A stretch of DNA of 35,743 nt, taken from Desulfobacula sp. (GTDB lineage: Bacteria > Desulfobacterota > Desulfobacteria > Desulfobacterales > Desulfobacteraceae). The notes below the pieces were generated by a model. The model had not been told where the DNA came from and did not search any database. It saw nothing but the letters and a program-made list of their open reading frames with translations. Positions 7,001-15,275 of the stretch are shown one piece after another. The position numbers were made by a program, and so were the translations under genes. Within the stretch, counting starts at the first letter, position 1, and every line of letters starts with the position of its first letter. The stretch covers positions 1 through 35,743 of the forward strand of contig NZ_JAQYWD010000049.1 of NCBI RefSeq assembly GCF_030145145.1, in the 5' to 3' direction.

Positions 7001-8943
7001 TCTTGATTTTCCAGCCATGCTTGAAACATCAATACATCCCATAAATCATACTGCCAATTTCTTTTTCCGGATAGATGGTCAGCCCATTTTTGATGAATTT
7101 GTCCCGGCTCAAAAAAACCATCATCTTTTAACCGGCTCTTATCCAGCAACCCATCTGCCCAGCCGCGCAAGGGACCTCGCAACCACGAATCAATGGGGAC
7201 TGCGAATCCCATCTTTGGACGATCCATGAGCCGTTCAGGCACATAACGGTGAAGCACCTGCTGAAGAATCCATTTTCCTTTGCCGTTTTGAAGTTTCATG
7301 GAGAGGGGAAGTCTCCAGGCAAATGCTACAATTTCATGGTCCAGAAATGGCACCCGTGTTTCAAGACTCACAGCCATGGCCGCCCTGTCCACCTTGCATA
7401 AAATATCATCCGGCAGATAAGAGATTAAATCAAAATACATCATCTGTTCTGTAAGATCCAACAAATCAATATTCAAACCACGATCCGTCAACACCGTTTT
7501 CGGCTCGATGGCGGTCAATACGATATCACTCGGCTTTTTCCAGTGGGATACAAGGGTGTGATAAATTTGTTCCGTTGATGTCACGGCAAGCACTTCAGCA
7601 AGCTTATGAAGTTTGTCTCCAGGTCTTTGTTCAGCCTCTTTAGGTGAAAACGGCAGTATAGAAAAGAATCGATCCCACTGCATGGGAGATGGCAGGCACA
7701 ATAGTGAGGCAATAAATCTTCTCATTGAAACCGGTAGGCGGGTCATTATTTTTTCAAGAACCCGTCCCTGGGAATAGCGATTGTAACCTCCGAACAACTC
7801 ATCCCCGCCATCACCGGACAACGCCACGGTCACATATTGCCTGGCCATTTCCGATACCAGGAAAGTTGGAATCTGGGAAGAATCTGAAAACGGTTCGTCG
7901 TAAATCAACGGCAGTTTCGGTATAACATCCATTGCCTGCCGGGAACTGACATACAATTCAGTATGATCGGTGCCAAGATGGGCAGCTACTCGTTTGGCAT
8001 GGGGTGCTTCATCATATCCTGCTTCATTGAATCCAATAGAGAATGTTTTGACGGGTTTGGTACTTTCTGCCTGCATCATGGCCACAATAGTGGAAGAATC
8101 AATCCCGCCTGACAAAAAAGCACCCAACGAAACATCTGAAATCATTTTATTCCGGATGCTCTTTCTAAGAAGCCTGTCCAGACTATCAATTGCCTCACTC
8201 TCACTTCCTGAAAACAGCTGGGCCCGGCTGTTTGCGACCATCTTTTCTGCATCCCAATATATTTGAGGAACCGGGCATTCCCCCGGCCTGCAGTCAACGG
8301 AAATTTTAACATAGCTGCCTGGCGTTAATTTGTAAATATGGTGATAAATTGAATACGGGGCCGGAATATAATTATACCGCAAATACAATGCCAGGGAATT
8401 TCGGTTAATTGTTCCTTCCCAGTCAGGATGTCGTTTTAAGGTCTTCAGCTCTGACCCGAATAAAAAGGTTTTCCCCTGCCAGCCGTAATATAACGGTTTT
8501 TCTCCCAAACGATCCCGGGCCAGAAAAAGCAGACGCTCTTTTCTGTCCCATAAAGCAAAAGAAAACATACCCGTGACCTTTTCAAGGGCATTTCTTACCC
8601 CCCAGTTTTCCACTGCTGCCAGCAGGACCTCCGTATCCGAATCCCCGCGCCACTGAACCTCCTGATCTGACAGATCCTTTTTTACCGCTTTAAAATTATA
8701 TATTTCCCCATTATAGGTTATGACAAACCGCCCGGAGTGAGACGTCATTGGCTGGTGACCTTCCGGGGAAAGATCGATGATGGAGAGTCTTCTGTGGGCC
8801 AATCCAACGCCCGCTTCAGGATCAAACCACACGTCCCTGTTGTCAGGTCCCCTGTGGGCAACGGCATCCGCCATTTTTTCAAGGACCCGCCGGAACCCAT
8901 CCCGCATCATTTTGCTGCTGACAAAGCCTGCTATGCCGCACAT
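6997..8943 (-). CDS. asnB: Asparagine synthetase-like glutamine amidotransferase (copy 1)
   Basis: A 648-residue class II amidotransferase/synthetase. The mature N-terminal nucleophile Cys2 (MCGIAGF), HRGPD (30-34), the glutamine-binding HRRLSIIDLS region and YNGEIYN show an intact glutaminase. The synthetase half has the PP-loop SGGIDSS (278-284) and SGDGGDELFGGY. AsnB makes asparagine from aspartate, glutamine and ATP, but homologues in O-antigen clusters amidate uronic-acid carboxyls. The tandem position among glycosyltransferases favours sugar amidation; that is inference. It is roughly half identical by eye to copy 2 upstream, so they are diverged paralogues. GGAGAG lies about 11 nt before the ATG. 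The stop overlaps the GT4 start by 4 bp. Confidence 0.9.
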   Translation of the reverse strand: MCGIAGFVSSKMMRDGFRRVLEKMADAVAHRGPDNRDVWFDPEAGVGLAHRRLSIIDLSPEGHQPMTSHSGRFVITYNGEIYNFKAVKKDLSDQEVQWRGDSDTEVLLAAVENWGVRNALEKVTGMFSFALWDRKERLLFLARDRLGEKPLYYGWQGKTFLFGSELKTLKRHPDWEGTINRNSLALYLRYNYIPAPYSIYHHIYKLTPGSYVKISVDCRPGECPVPQIYWDAEKMVANSRAQLFSGSESEAIDSLDRLLRKSIRNKMISDVSLGAFLSGGIDSSTIVAMMQAESTKPVKTFSIGFNEAGYDEAPHAKRVAAHLGTDHTELYVSSRQAMDVIPKLPLIYDEPFSDSSQIPTFLVSEMARQYVTVALSGDGGDELFGGYNRYSQGRVLEKIMTRLPVSMRRFIASLLCLPSPMQWDRFFSILPFSPKEAEQRPGDKLHKLAEVLAVTSTEQIYHTLVSHWKKPSDIVLTAIEPKTVLTDRGLNIDLLDLTEQMMYFDLISYLPDDILCKVDRAAMAVSLETRVPFLDHEIVAFAWRLPLSMKLQNGKGKWILQQVLHRYVPERLMDRPKMGFAVPIDSWLRGPLRGWADGLLDKSRLKDDGFFEPGQIHQKWADHLSGKRNWQYDLWDVLMFQAWLENQE

Positions 8944-9039
8944 AGTAAAAAAACTCTCCGGATGATACAGTGAATCAATGGATCTGAATAAACCCTTTGT
9001 GCCGTTCCGCTGCTTGCATATGGCAACAGTCTGGGATGG

Positions 9040-10989
9040 TTATCTTGATGCATTAAGCCATGCCTGAAACATTAAAATACTCCACAAATAATTCTGCCAG
9101 TTCCGCATCCCACTGATATGCTCATTCCATTTTTTTCTGATGGGTTCAGGATAGAAAAAGCCGCCATTTTTCAACATCTCCCGGCTCAGCAAAGATTCAG
9201 CCCAATCCTTTAATGGCCCTCTTAACCATACATCCAGCGGTATACTAAACCCTGTTTTGGATTGATCGATCAAATCAGCAGGAAGATATCGCTTTAACAC
9301 CTGACGAAGCAACCACTTTCCTTTATTATCTCTTATCTTCATGGACAAGGGAATCCGCCAGGAAAACTCTGCTATTCTATGGTCAAGATACGGCACCCTG
9401 ACTTCAAGGCTGACGCCCATACTTGCCCTGTCGACCTTGGCTAAAATATCATCTGACAAATAGGACACCATATCCATATACATCATCATGTGGGTATAGT
9501 CGTCCAATTGGGGACATGTTTGAAGATACCCATGACCATTCCCGATTGTTCCATTGTCAATAACCACAGTTTCAGGATTTTTCCACTGGGTGACCATATT
9601 CGTATACAGGTCTGTTGGCGTTTTACAGGATATAATTTCCGCAAGTTTATGGAGAACATCTCCAAGGGGATTCTGACTTAACTGCGCCGGGATGAATCGT
9701 TGGAAAGACCTTAAAAAGGTATTCAGCAGTCCCGGAGGAATAGACGTAATGATCTTGCCGATGGATCTTCTCAGGGCTGGATGTATCCATCCGATCCTGT
9801 CCCAGATTTTTTTACCCCATAGATAATGGTTATATCCACAAAAAAATTCATCCCCGCCATCACCGGACAGACACACCGTAACCCGCTGCCGGGCTATTTT
9901 TGAAACAAGATAGGTCGGGATCTGGGATGAATCAGCAAAAGGTTCGTCATACAATCGGGGCAATCCCGGAATGACATCCAGCATTTCTGAAGGACCGACA
10001 TAATATTCATAATGATCTGTGCCCAGATATGCTGCAATTTTTTTTGCGGCTTTTGCCTCATTACTAAACGACTCATTAAACCCAATGGTCACTGTTTTTA
10101 CCGGACAAGTGCTCTGGGCCTGCATTTGGGAAACAATAAGGGAAGAGTCGATCCCCCCGGACAAAAAAGCACCCAAAGGGACATCTGAAACCATTCGTTT
10201 CCCCACAGCATCCTTGAGAAGCGCATCTAATGCGTCAATTTGTTCCTGTTCGTTATTTATACCGCGCTTGAGGGTATTTTCTTGTGCGATATTTTTCAAA
10301 TCCCAATATTTAAACGGCTGCTGGTCATCCTCATGTCCAGATACCGTTAACATAACCGATGCTGATAATTTTTTTATCCCTTCATATATGGAATATGGCG
10401 CTGGTATATAATTATATTTCAGGAATAAAGACAGGACGTTTCGGTCAACCGGTTTATTGAATTCCGGATGAGCCACCAGGGCTTTAAGTTCGGATGCAAA
10501 AATAAATTTTTTCCCCATCCAACCGTAATAAAGTGGTTTTTCACCAAACCGGTCCCGGGATAGATACACTTTTTTTTCAAACCGATCCCATAATCCAAAG
10601 GCAAACATGCCATTAAATCGTTTCAGGCTTTTTTCAATCCCCCACTGACAAAAGGCCGCCAGCATTACTTCAGTATCAGAATGACCCCGGAAACCATGGC
10701 CTGAAGATATCAGCTCTTTGCGAAGGTCTTTATAATTATATATCTCCCCATTATACACCAGTACGTATCGACCATCAGAAGAAACCATGGGCTGACGGCC
10801 TTCCGTTGAAAGATCAATAATAGACAGTCTCCGGTGTCCAAATGCAGCAGGAAAATGTTCATCCACCCAGACTCCCGTATCATCCGGCCCCCGATGATTC
10901 AGTCTGGCCGTCATCTTTATGATAACAGATTCAAGTTCAGATCTATTGTTTTGATGTGAAAAATCGATCAATCCCGTAATACCGCACAT
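9040..10989 (-). CDS. asnB: Asparagine synthetase-like glutamine amidotransferase (copy 2)
   Basis: A 649-residue paralogue of the downstream gene with the same complete set of motifs: Cys2 in MCGITGLI, HRGPDD, HRRLSIIDLS, YNGEIYN, PP-loop SGGIDSS (about 277-283), and SGDGGDEFFCGYN. Glutamine-derived ammonia would be channelled to a carboxylate activated by AMP. Whether the acceptor is aspartate or a hexuronic acid in the polysaccharide cannot be told from sequence. The ATG overlaps the stop of the preceding GT2 gene by one base (TAATG), so it is coupled to that transferase. The 96-bp gap to copy 1 shows nothing clear. Two intact copies suggest two different acceptors rather than redundancy. 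Confidence 0.9.
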   Translation of the reverse strand: MCGITGLIDFSHQNNRSELESVIIKMTARLNHRGPDDTGVWVDEHFPAAFGHRRLSIIDLSTEGRQPMVSSDGRYVLVYNGEIYNYKDLRKELISSGHGFRGHSDTEVMLAAFCQWGIEKSLKRFNGMFAFGLWDRFEKKVYLSRDRFGEKPLYYGWMGKKFIFASELKALVAHPEFNKPVDRNVLSLFLKYNYIPAPYSIYEGIKKLSASVMLTVSGHEDDQQPFKYWDLKNIAQENTLKRGINNEQEQIDALDALLKDAVGKRMVSDVPLGAFLSGGIDSSLIVSQMQAQSTCPVKTVTIGFNESFSNEAKAAKKIAAYLGTDHYEYYVGPSEMLDVIPGLPRLYDEPFADSSQIPTYLVSKIARQRVTVCLSGDGGDEFFCGYNHYLWGKKIWDRIGWIHPALRRSIGKIITSIPPGLLNTFLRSFQRFIPAQLSQNPLGDVLHKLAEIISCKTPTDLYTNMVTQWKNPETVVIDNGTIGNGHGYLQTCPQLDDYTHMMMYMDMVSYLSDDILAKVDRASMGVSLEVRVPYLDHRIAEFSWRIPLSMKIRDNKGKWLLRQVLKRYLPADLIDQSKTGFSIPLDVWLRGPLKDWAESLLSREMLKNGGFFYPEPIRKKWNEHISGMRNWQNYLWSILMFQAWLNASR

Positions 10990-11861
10990 TAATTTATCCC
11001 TTTGTCACTCGAACAGCCATCCCACACAATCCTCCATTGATCCTCTTCAGCCCGTGCCGGCTGAATGGCCCGATGCTTCAAAATTTTATAATTCAACCCT
11101 GTGGTGACGGCAACGATATCAACGGCACCTTTCATCATCTGCTGACAGATATAGACCATCGGCCAAAGCCCTCCCCGGCTCCGTTCATTGATCATCAGTG
11201 CCCTTGAAAAATAATATCTACCGGTTAATATGGTTTTTAATGAGAGGCAACTCATCCTATATCCGGTAAGGACGTCCGAAAGGCAGGCGAACCGGCTGTA
11301 TCTGAAGGTTCTCAACAGCAGTTCCTGATCCTGGGCTTTTTTCATATCCTCCCTGTATGGATTCGCCTGAAACCACTTGATCCGTCCCATCCAGGTGGGA
11401 TGCGGCAAGTAAAACCCCGCCCAGAATCGGCTGCAGATATCTTCATGGGTTTTTCGGAAGGGATAAGATCCCACGGAATGACCCTGTTCATTAAAAACCA
11501 AGACGCGGCTTCCCACCAGATCAACATCCGGATTCTCTTTCAGATATTCCAGCTGCTTTTCAAATCTCTCTGGATAGATGATATCATCGCCATCAACTCT
11601 GGCAAAAAAATCTCCCCGGCTCTCCTTCACCGCCTGGTTCAATCGACAGGCAAGGCCCTTGTTCTGTTTATCTGCAAACACCTTTATTCTCTTGTCCCTG
11701 AATTGCCTGACAACCGCCACTGTATGATCATCTGATCCATCATCAAAGACTAATAGTTCCCAGTTATCGTAAGTCTGGTTCAATACAGAACAAAGGGTGT
11801 GTTTGACAGTCGACTCACAATTATAGACGGACATGCCGATGCTGATAAGTGGGGTATTCAT
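10989..11861 (-). CDS. Glycosyltransferase family 2 (GT-A)
   Basis: A 290-residue GT2 enzyme. It opens with ISIGMSVYNCESTVKHTL, followed by VFDDGSDDHT (about residue 38) and the metal-binding ARVDGDDI (about 86-93), the standard GT-A core. The C-terminal part has no extra domain or membrane helix. It acts on the cytoplasmic face, adding one sugar to the growing repeat unit; donor unknown. ATG at 11861 is chosen because it overlaps the GT11 stop as ATGA; another in-frame ATG at 11873 lies inside GT11 without a well-placed ribosome site. It ends at the TAATG junction with asnB copy 2, so fucosyltransferase, GT2 and amidotransferase are translationally coupled. Confidence 0.88.
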   Translation of the reverse strand: MNTPLISIGMSVYNCESTVKHTLCSVLNQTYDNWELLVFDDGSDDHTVAVVRQFRDKRIKVFADKQNKGLACRLNQAVKESRGDFFARVDGDDIIYPERFEKQLEYLKENPDVDLVGSRVLVFNEQGHSVGSYPFRKTHEDICSRFWAGFYLPHPTWMGRIKWFQANPYREDMKKAQDQELLLRTFRYSRFACLSDVLTGYRMSCLSLKTILTGRYYFSRALMINERSRGGLWPMVYICQQMMKGAVDIVAVTTGLNYKILKHRAIQPARAEEDQWRIVWDGCSSDKGIN

Positions 11862-12736
11862 AACAATATCCATTCCAAAGGAAATCGATCCTTGATATTG
11901 TTATCATTGGCGAACCACTGTTGCGGCGCAACCACGATTTTATCCTTGTGCGGATTCAGCCAGGCTCCCCACCAGCTAAAAGAGCTATTGGCGATGATGT
12001 GATGCCTGCAAAGGCTCATTAGGTGCATATCCTTATAACTTTCAGCGCCACGGTTATGGTCAATGTATCGGCAAGGAAAATTTATTTTCAAATGATCTTT
12101 TACCCAGGAAATGTCATCTGAAAAAACAAAAAAACAGGGATGCTCAATTCGATCAACAATATATTCAATAGCCGTTCGATAATAATCCAGGGAACACAAT
12201 CCGTGCGTAGCAAGGGTTTTAGGGTTTTTTACATAATCACCCCGCCGCACGTGGAGACTCACCGCATTCACTTGAGCAATTTGTGCAGCAAGGACGGCAT
12301 TCTGGTTTGCCAGGGGTAACTTAAAAGTAAAATCGGCACGAAGAGTGGGAATCACGTTACAAAAATATTTCTCAGACTGCCAATACCCGCTTAAGTAGCA
12401 GTCCTGCGGAACATTCTGTATTCCCGGCCAGTAATGTAACTGGGGTTCAACAACAAAACAACGATGACGAAATGCTGCCATACTGGAACGTGCCATAATC
12501 CGCCTAATGCAGGGGAGGCTTTGCCAGCCCAGGATACTGCGCACATCCGTTTGAGTCGCCGCTTTTATCGGGATATCGAAAACCCGCTGAAGTTCAAACC
12601 CCTGGTGCAACTCATATCCTGCAAAACCAGAAATATCATTCAGTAAGGGCTGCCCAAACTGCAATGACACAGCACGGCCTGCTGCGTACTGGAACATCTG
12701 GTTGCCCAGACCGCCAATCACTTGTGAAATAATCAT
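11858..12736 (-). CDS. Alpha-1,2-fucosyltransferase family GT11
   Basis: A 292-residue GT11 protein. N-terminal GGLGNQMFQYA (8-18) and HVRRGDYV (162-169) are the GDP-fucose binding signatures of the family (H-x-R-R-G-D-Y), and NSSFSWWGAWLN near residue 255 is the third conserved block. Bacterial members such as FutC and WbiQ transfer L-fucose in alpha-1,2 linkage to galactose-like acceptors. GDP-L-fucose can be made by gmd and fcl at 25.7-27.7 kb, which supports a fucosylated O-antigen. Related enzymes can transfer other 6-deoxy sugars. The protein is cytoplasmic or peripheral; no membrane segment is seen. The start is ATG, 27 bp after the upstream methyltransferase stop. Confidence 0.9.
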   Translation of the reverse strand: MIISQVIGGLGNQMFQYAAGRAVSLQFGQPLLNDISGFAGYELHQGFELQRVFDIPIKAATQTDVRSILGWQSLPCIRRIMARSSMAAFRHRCFVVEPQLHYWPGIQNVPQDCYLSGYWQSEKYFCNVIPTLRADFTFKLPLANQNAVLAAQIAQVNAVSLHVRRGDYVKNPKTLATHGLCSLDYYRTAIEYIVDRIEHPCFFVFSDDISWVKDHLKINFPCRYIDHNRGAESYKDMHLMSLCRHHIIANSSFSWWGAWLNPHKDKIVVAPQQWFANDNNIKDRFPLEWILL

Positions 12737-12763
12737 GGATGGTCCGCCCCTGACCGATGGACA

Positions 12764-13492
12764 CTAATCTTTCCGAGCATGCACATGACATCCAAAACAC
12801 AGAAGTTCTGATGAACCGTTGTCTCTTTTACTAAAACGCAACAGCATCCGTTGTAAGATAAACATACTGAACAGTTCAAGAGGATTGGGCTTGCAATCTG
12901 AGTAACGACTCGAAATGGACGGTATCCTGTAAATTTCCTGGGCAATGAATTCGAAAAAATTGCCGTTCCTGCTTATTTCAATATGTTTAAACCCCTGTTC
13001 TGATAAATGACTTTCATACCAATACGTGTTGAAACCGCTGCTGAAGTGATAGGGGGCTAAATGTGTCAATGAGCAGAATGGCGCCGTCATAATCAGGTGA
13101 CCGTTCGGTTTGAGCAGTCGAGAAAATTCTTTGATCGCTTGAACCGGGTCAGCCAAATGCTCCAGAACTTCTATACACATGATGGCATCAAAAGACGCGG
13201 TGGGCTCAGGAATTGACGTAATATCACTGACAATATCTAATTTTCCATAATCAAACTCTCCGGTCTGCAGGGCAGCCGTATCCCCTTTCCCATCATAATC
13301 TCCAAAATCCTGGGAAACATAGTCCAAATGATGACAGTATTCACGATATCGTTGGGTTCCGGCACCTGCATCCAATATTCTGCTATGGGGAGAAAGGGTT
13401 AAAAGGATATCTTTTAACCAGGTTTCACGAGAACTCTCGTTATCCTTGCCAACATTCGGTGATAATGATTTTAAAATATTTCTAGCGCTCAT
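12764..13492 (-). CDS. SAM-dependent methyltransferase, class I
   Basis: A 242-residue Rossmann methyltransferase. Motif I is ILDAGAGTQRY and the post-I region CIEVLEHLADPVQAI belongs to the Methyltransf_11/UbiE-like group. No membrane segment is seen. Likely role: O-methylation of a sugar or terminal residue, inferred from its place between glycosyltransferase genes; the substrate is unknown. Many O-antigen chains are capped by methylation, which is one possibility. ATG at 13492 has AAAGGG 6 nt upstream; a TTG two codons earlier sits too close to that site. The 80-bp gap upstream shows no clear terminator. Confidence 0.8.
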   Translation of the reverse strand: MSARNILKSLSPNVGKDNESSRETWLKDILLTLSPHSRILDAGAGTQRYREYCHHLDYVSQDFGDYDGKGDTAALQTGEFDYGKLDIVSDITSIPEPTASFDAIMCIEVLEHLADPVQAIKEFSRLLKPNGHLIMTAPFCSLTHLAPYHFSSGFNTYWYESHLSEQGFKHIEISRNGNFFEFIAQEIYRIPSISSRYSDCKPNPLELFSMFILQRMLLRFSKRDNGSSELLCFGCHVHARKD

Positions 13493-13578
13493 GGTCAACC
13501 CTTTGATGATTTCATGGCTTCCGTTATCTTTTTATAAATAAGGGTGTTGAAACCATAATTTTTCGATAAAATATTTAT

Positions 13579-14373
13579 TTACTCATGCTTTAACGTTGAA
13601 TTCATTTTTTTGAAAATAAAAATCCCCAAAGAATACCACTCTTCTGCCAGATCGGCAAGTTTCATATCATCCAAGGCTGATAACTCAACAGTACTCTTTT
13701 GACCTACCACAGTAAGCGATGACAGTCGGAGTGAATTTTTCATCGCCAGTTTGACAACAACCCGGGGATCAAAAACACGATTTGCATTAAACTCGACTCG
13801 ATCAACACCCATAGGAACGGACAGATAAAGTAGTCCTTCATTTCGAAGCAACCTCGCCATGTTAGCCACTCCGCACTCAAAACCATTTGGGTCAATTGGG
13901 TCACCATATCGCCCTAAACCGAAATGCTCTAATGCATGCAGGCAGGAAAGTGAATCACAATAGTCGTGCATTCCGTCTAAATGTTCCATAAGATCTGCCT
14001 GTATGAATTGAATACCTGGCATTTGCAAGGTGATGGGTCTCACATCAAACACCTCGATTTCACGGAAGCTTGCCACGTGGGCCACAAATCCATCCACGCG
14101 AGAACCAATATCCACATGTTTTTCCGGTTTGGCCTTAAAAATCATTCGGGCCACCAGCAGATCCTGCAAAAAATATTCGTTCTTAGTCGATCCACCTTCT
14201 TCATACCAGTCATGGAGACAAGGCTTAAGTTCAATTCGACCGGAGTATACAGAGCGAAATCGAAGCAAATCAAAAATATATCGGGGTAAGCCTAGCAGAG
14301 AACGAAACATTAGGCGAGGATCAATGCCAAATTGACTGCTTAAAATCCAATATATTTGTTTAATAATTTTCAA
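13579..14373 (-). CDS. DUF268-family protein, methyltransferase-like
   Basis: A 264-residue protein that I place in DUF268 (PF03269) by its block HVDIGSRVDGFVAHVASF, EVFDVRPI, and CLHALEHFGLGRYGDPIDP. The DIGS..DG and EVFDVRP elements resemble a SAM-binding Rossmann core, so a methyltransferase role is plausible, but no activity is established as far as I know. Members occur in bacterial polysaccharide clusters and in nematodes. The start is TTG (14371-14373), overlapping the preceding GT2 stop by 3 bases (TTGA); only a weak AGG lies about 10 nt upstream, so translation probably depends on coupling. Confidence 0.75.
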   Translation of the reverse strand: MKIIKQIYWILSSQFGIDPRLMFRSLLGLPRYIFDLLRFRSVYSGRIELKPCLHDWYEEGGSTKNEYFLQDLLVARMIFKAKPEKHVDIGSRVDGFVAHVASFREIEVFDVRPITLQMPGIQFIQADLMEHLDGMHDYCDSLSCLHALEHFGLGRYGDPIDPNGFECGVANMARLLRNEGLLYLSVPMGVDRVEFNANRVFDPRVVVKLAMKNSLRLSSLTVVGQKSTVELSALDDMKLADLAEEWYSLGIFIFKKMNSTLKHE

Positions 14374-15275
14374 GAATAAAGCCTAAATTTTTTTTTTATT
14401 CTTAAGCAATAATACTTGCCAGTAGCAGCCAGTAAACATATTAAATATTTTATGTGCTTATATAACAATATGCTCAAATAATATATTTTATCCGATATAG
14501 CAAAGGAGCTGCTCAAATAAAATCCAAATACCCGATAGGTATATATTAAAAAATTCTTAAGAAGAGCAGGAGGGATTACATTTGATGAAATATTGCCATA
14601 ATGTCGCCGGTAAATCAACAATCCATCATCAACAAAGATACATCTAAATTTATGGGATATCGCATGAACAAAAATACCTTCACTAAAACAACTCAAATCA
14701 ATATTTTTCCTTATAAAAGGGAAAAAATTCCTCAATGGACCAATTTGAAACAAACCGTAGATCTGAAAAGAAGGAAATTGCAGTGCTAACATAGTGAAGT
14801 TATGTGGTTTGCCCTTCCTGAAAACAGAAGACAAAACACCGTGTTTAGTTATCTTCGTTTTTTCATCCAGAATATCAATGTCGGGTATGGCCAGCTCAAA
14901 CCCCTTATTGAGTCCTTTTACTAAATTAGCTAAAGTTTCCGGGGTCCCCAGCAGATCATCTACTGCCATCCATTTAAAATATTTTCCATCTGACTCATCC
15001 AACACAAATTTAAAATTGAATAGTGACCCATGGTTTTCATTCTGACGAAAATACCGGATACGTGAATCATGGGCCATATATTCCAGGCAAATGGCTTCGG
15101 TATTGTCGGTCGAGGAATTATCTGAAATAATAAGCTCAAAATCAGTAAAAGTTTGTACCAATAAAGAGTCAATGGCGTGCCTGATAAATTTCTCACCATT
15201 ATATACCGGCATGCCGATGCTCACCATTGGTATACTAACATCTGCATGGCGACTGTTGTTTAAATCAAGATTCAC
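14370..15275 (-). CDS. Glycosyltransferase family 2 (GT-A)
   Basis: A 301-residue GT2 protein: VSIGMPVYNGEKFIRHA, then LIISDNSSTDNTEAI and the acidic metal-binding motif in FKWMAVDDLLG. The C-terminal part has hydrophobic stretches and ends in a basic tail, suggesting association with the inner membrane. It adds a sugar in O-antigen unit assembly; donor unknown. The start is GTG (15273-15275), with AAGGAAG about 6 nt upstream. It overlaps the end of the flippase gene by 11 bp. This gene and its neighbour look more A/T-rich at wobble positions than the sugar-synthesis genes upstream, as is common for the serotype-specific centre of O-antigen loci. Confidence 0.87.
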   Translation of the reverse strand: MNLDLNNSRHADVSIPMVSIGMPVYNGEKFIRHAIDSLLVQTFTDFELIISDNSSTDNTEAICLEYMAHDSRIRYFRQNENHGSLFNFKFVLDESDGKYFKWMAVDDLLGTPETLANLVKGLNKGFELAIPDIDILDEKTKITKHGVLSSVFRKGKPHNFTMLALQFPSFQIYGLFQIGPLRNFFPFIRKNIDLSCFSEGIFVHAISHKFRCIFVDDGLLIYRRHYGNISSNVIPPALLKNFLIYTYRVFGFYLSSSFAISDKIYYLSILLYKHIKYLICLLAATGKYYCLRIKKKFRLYS

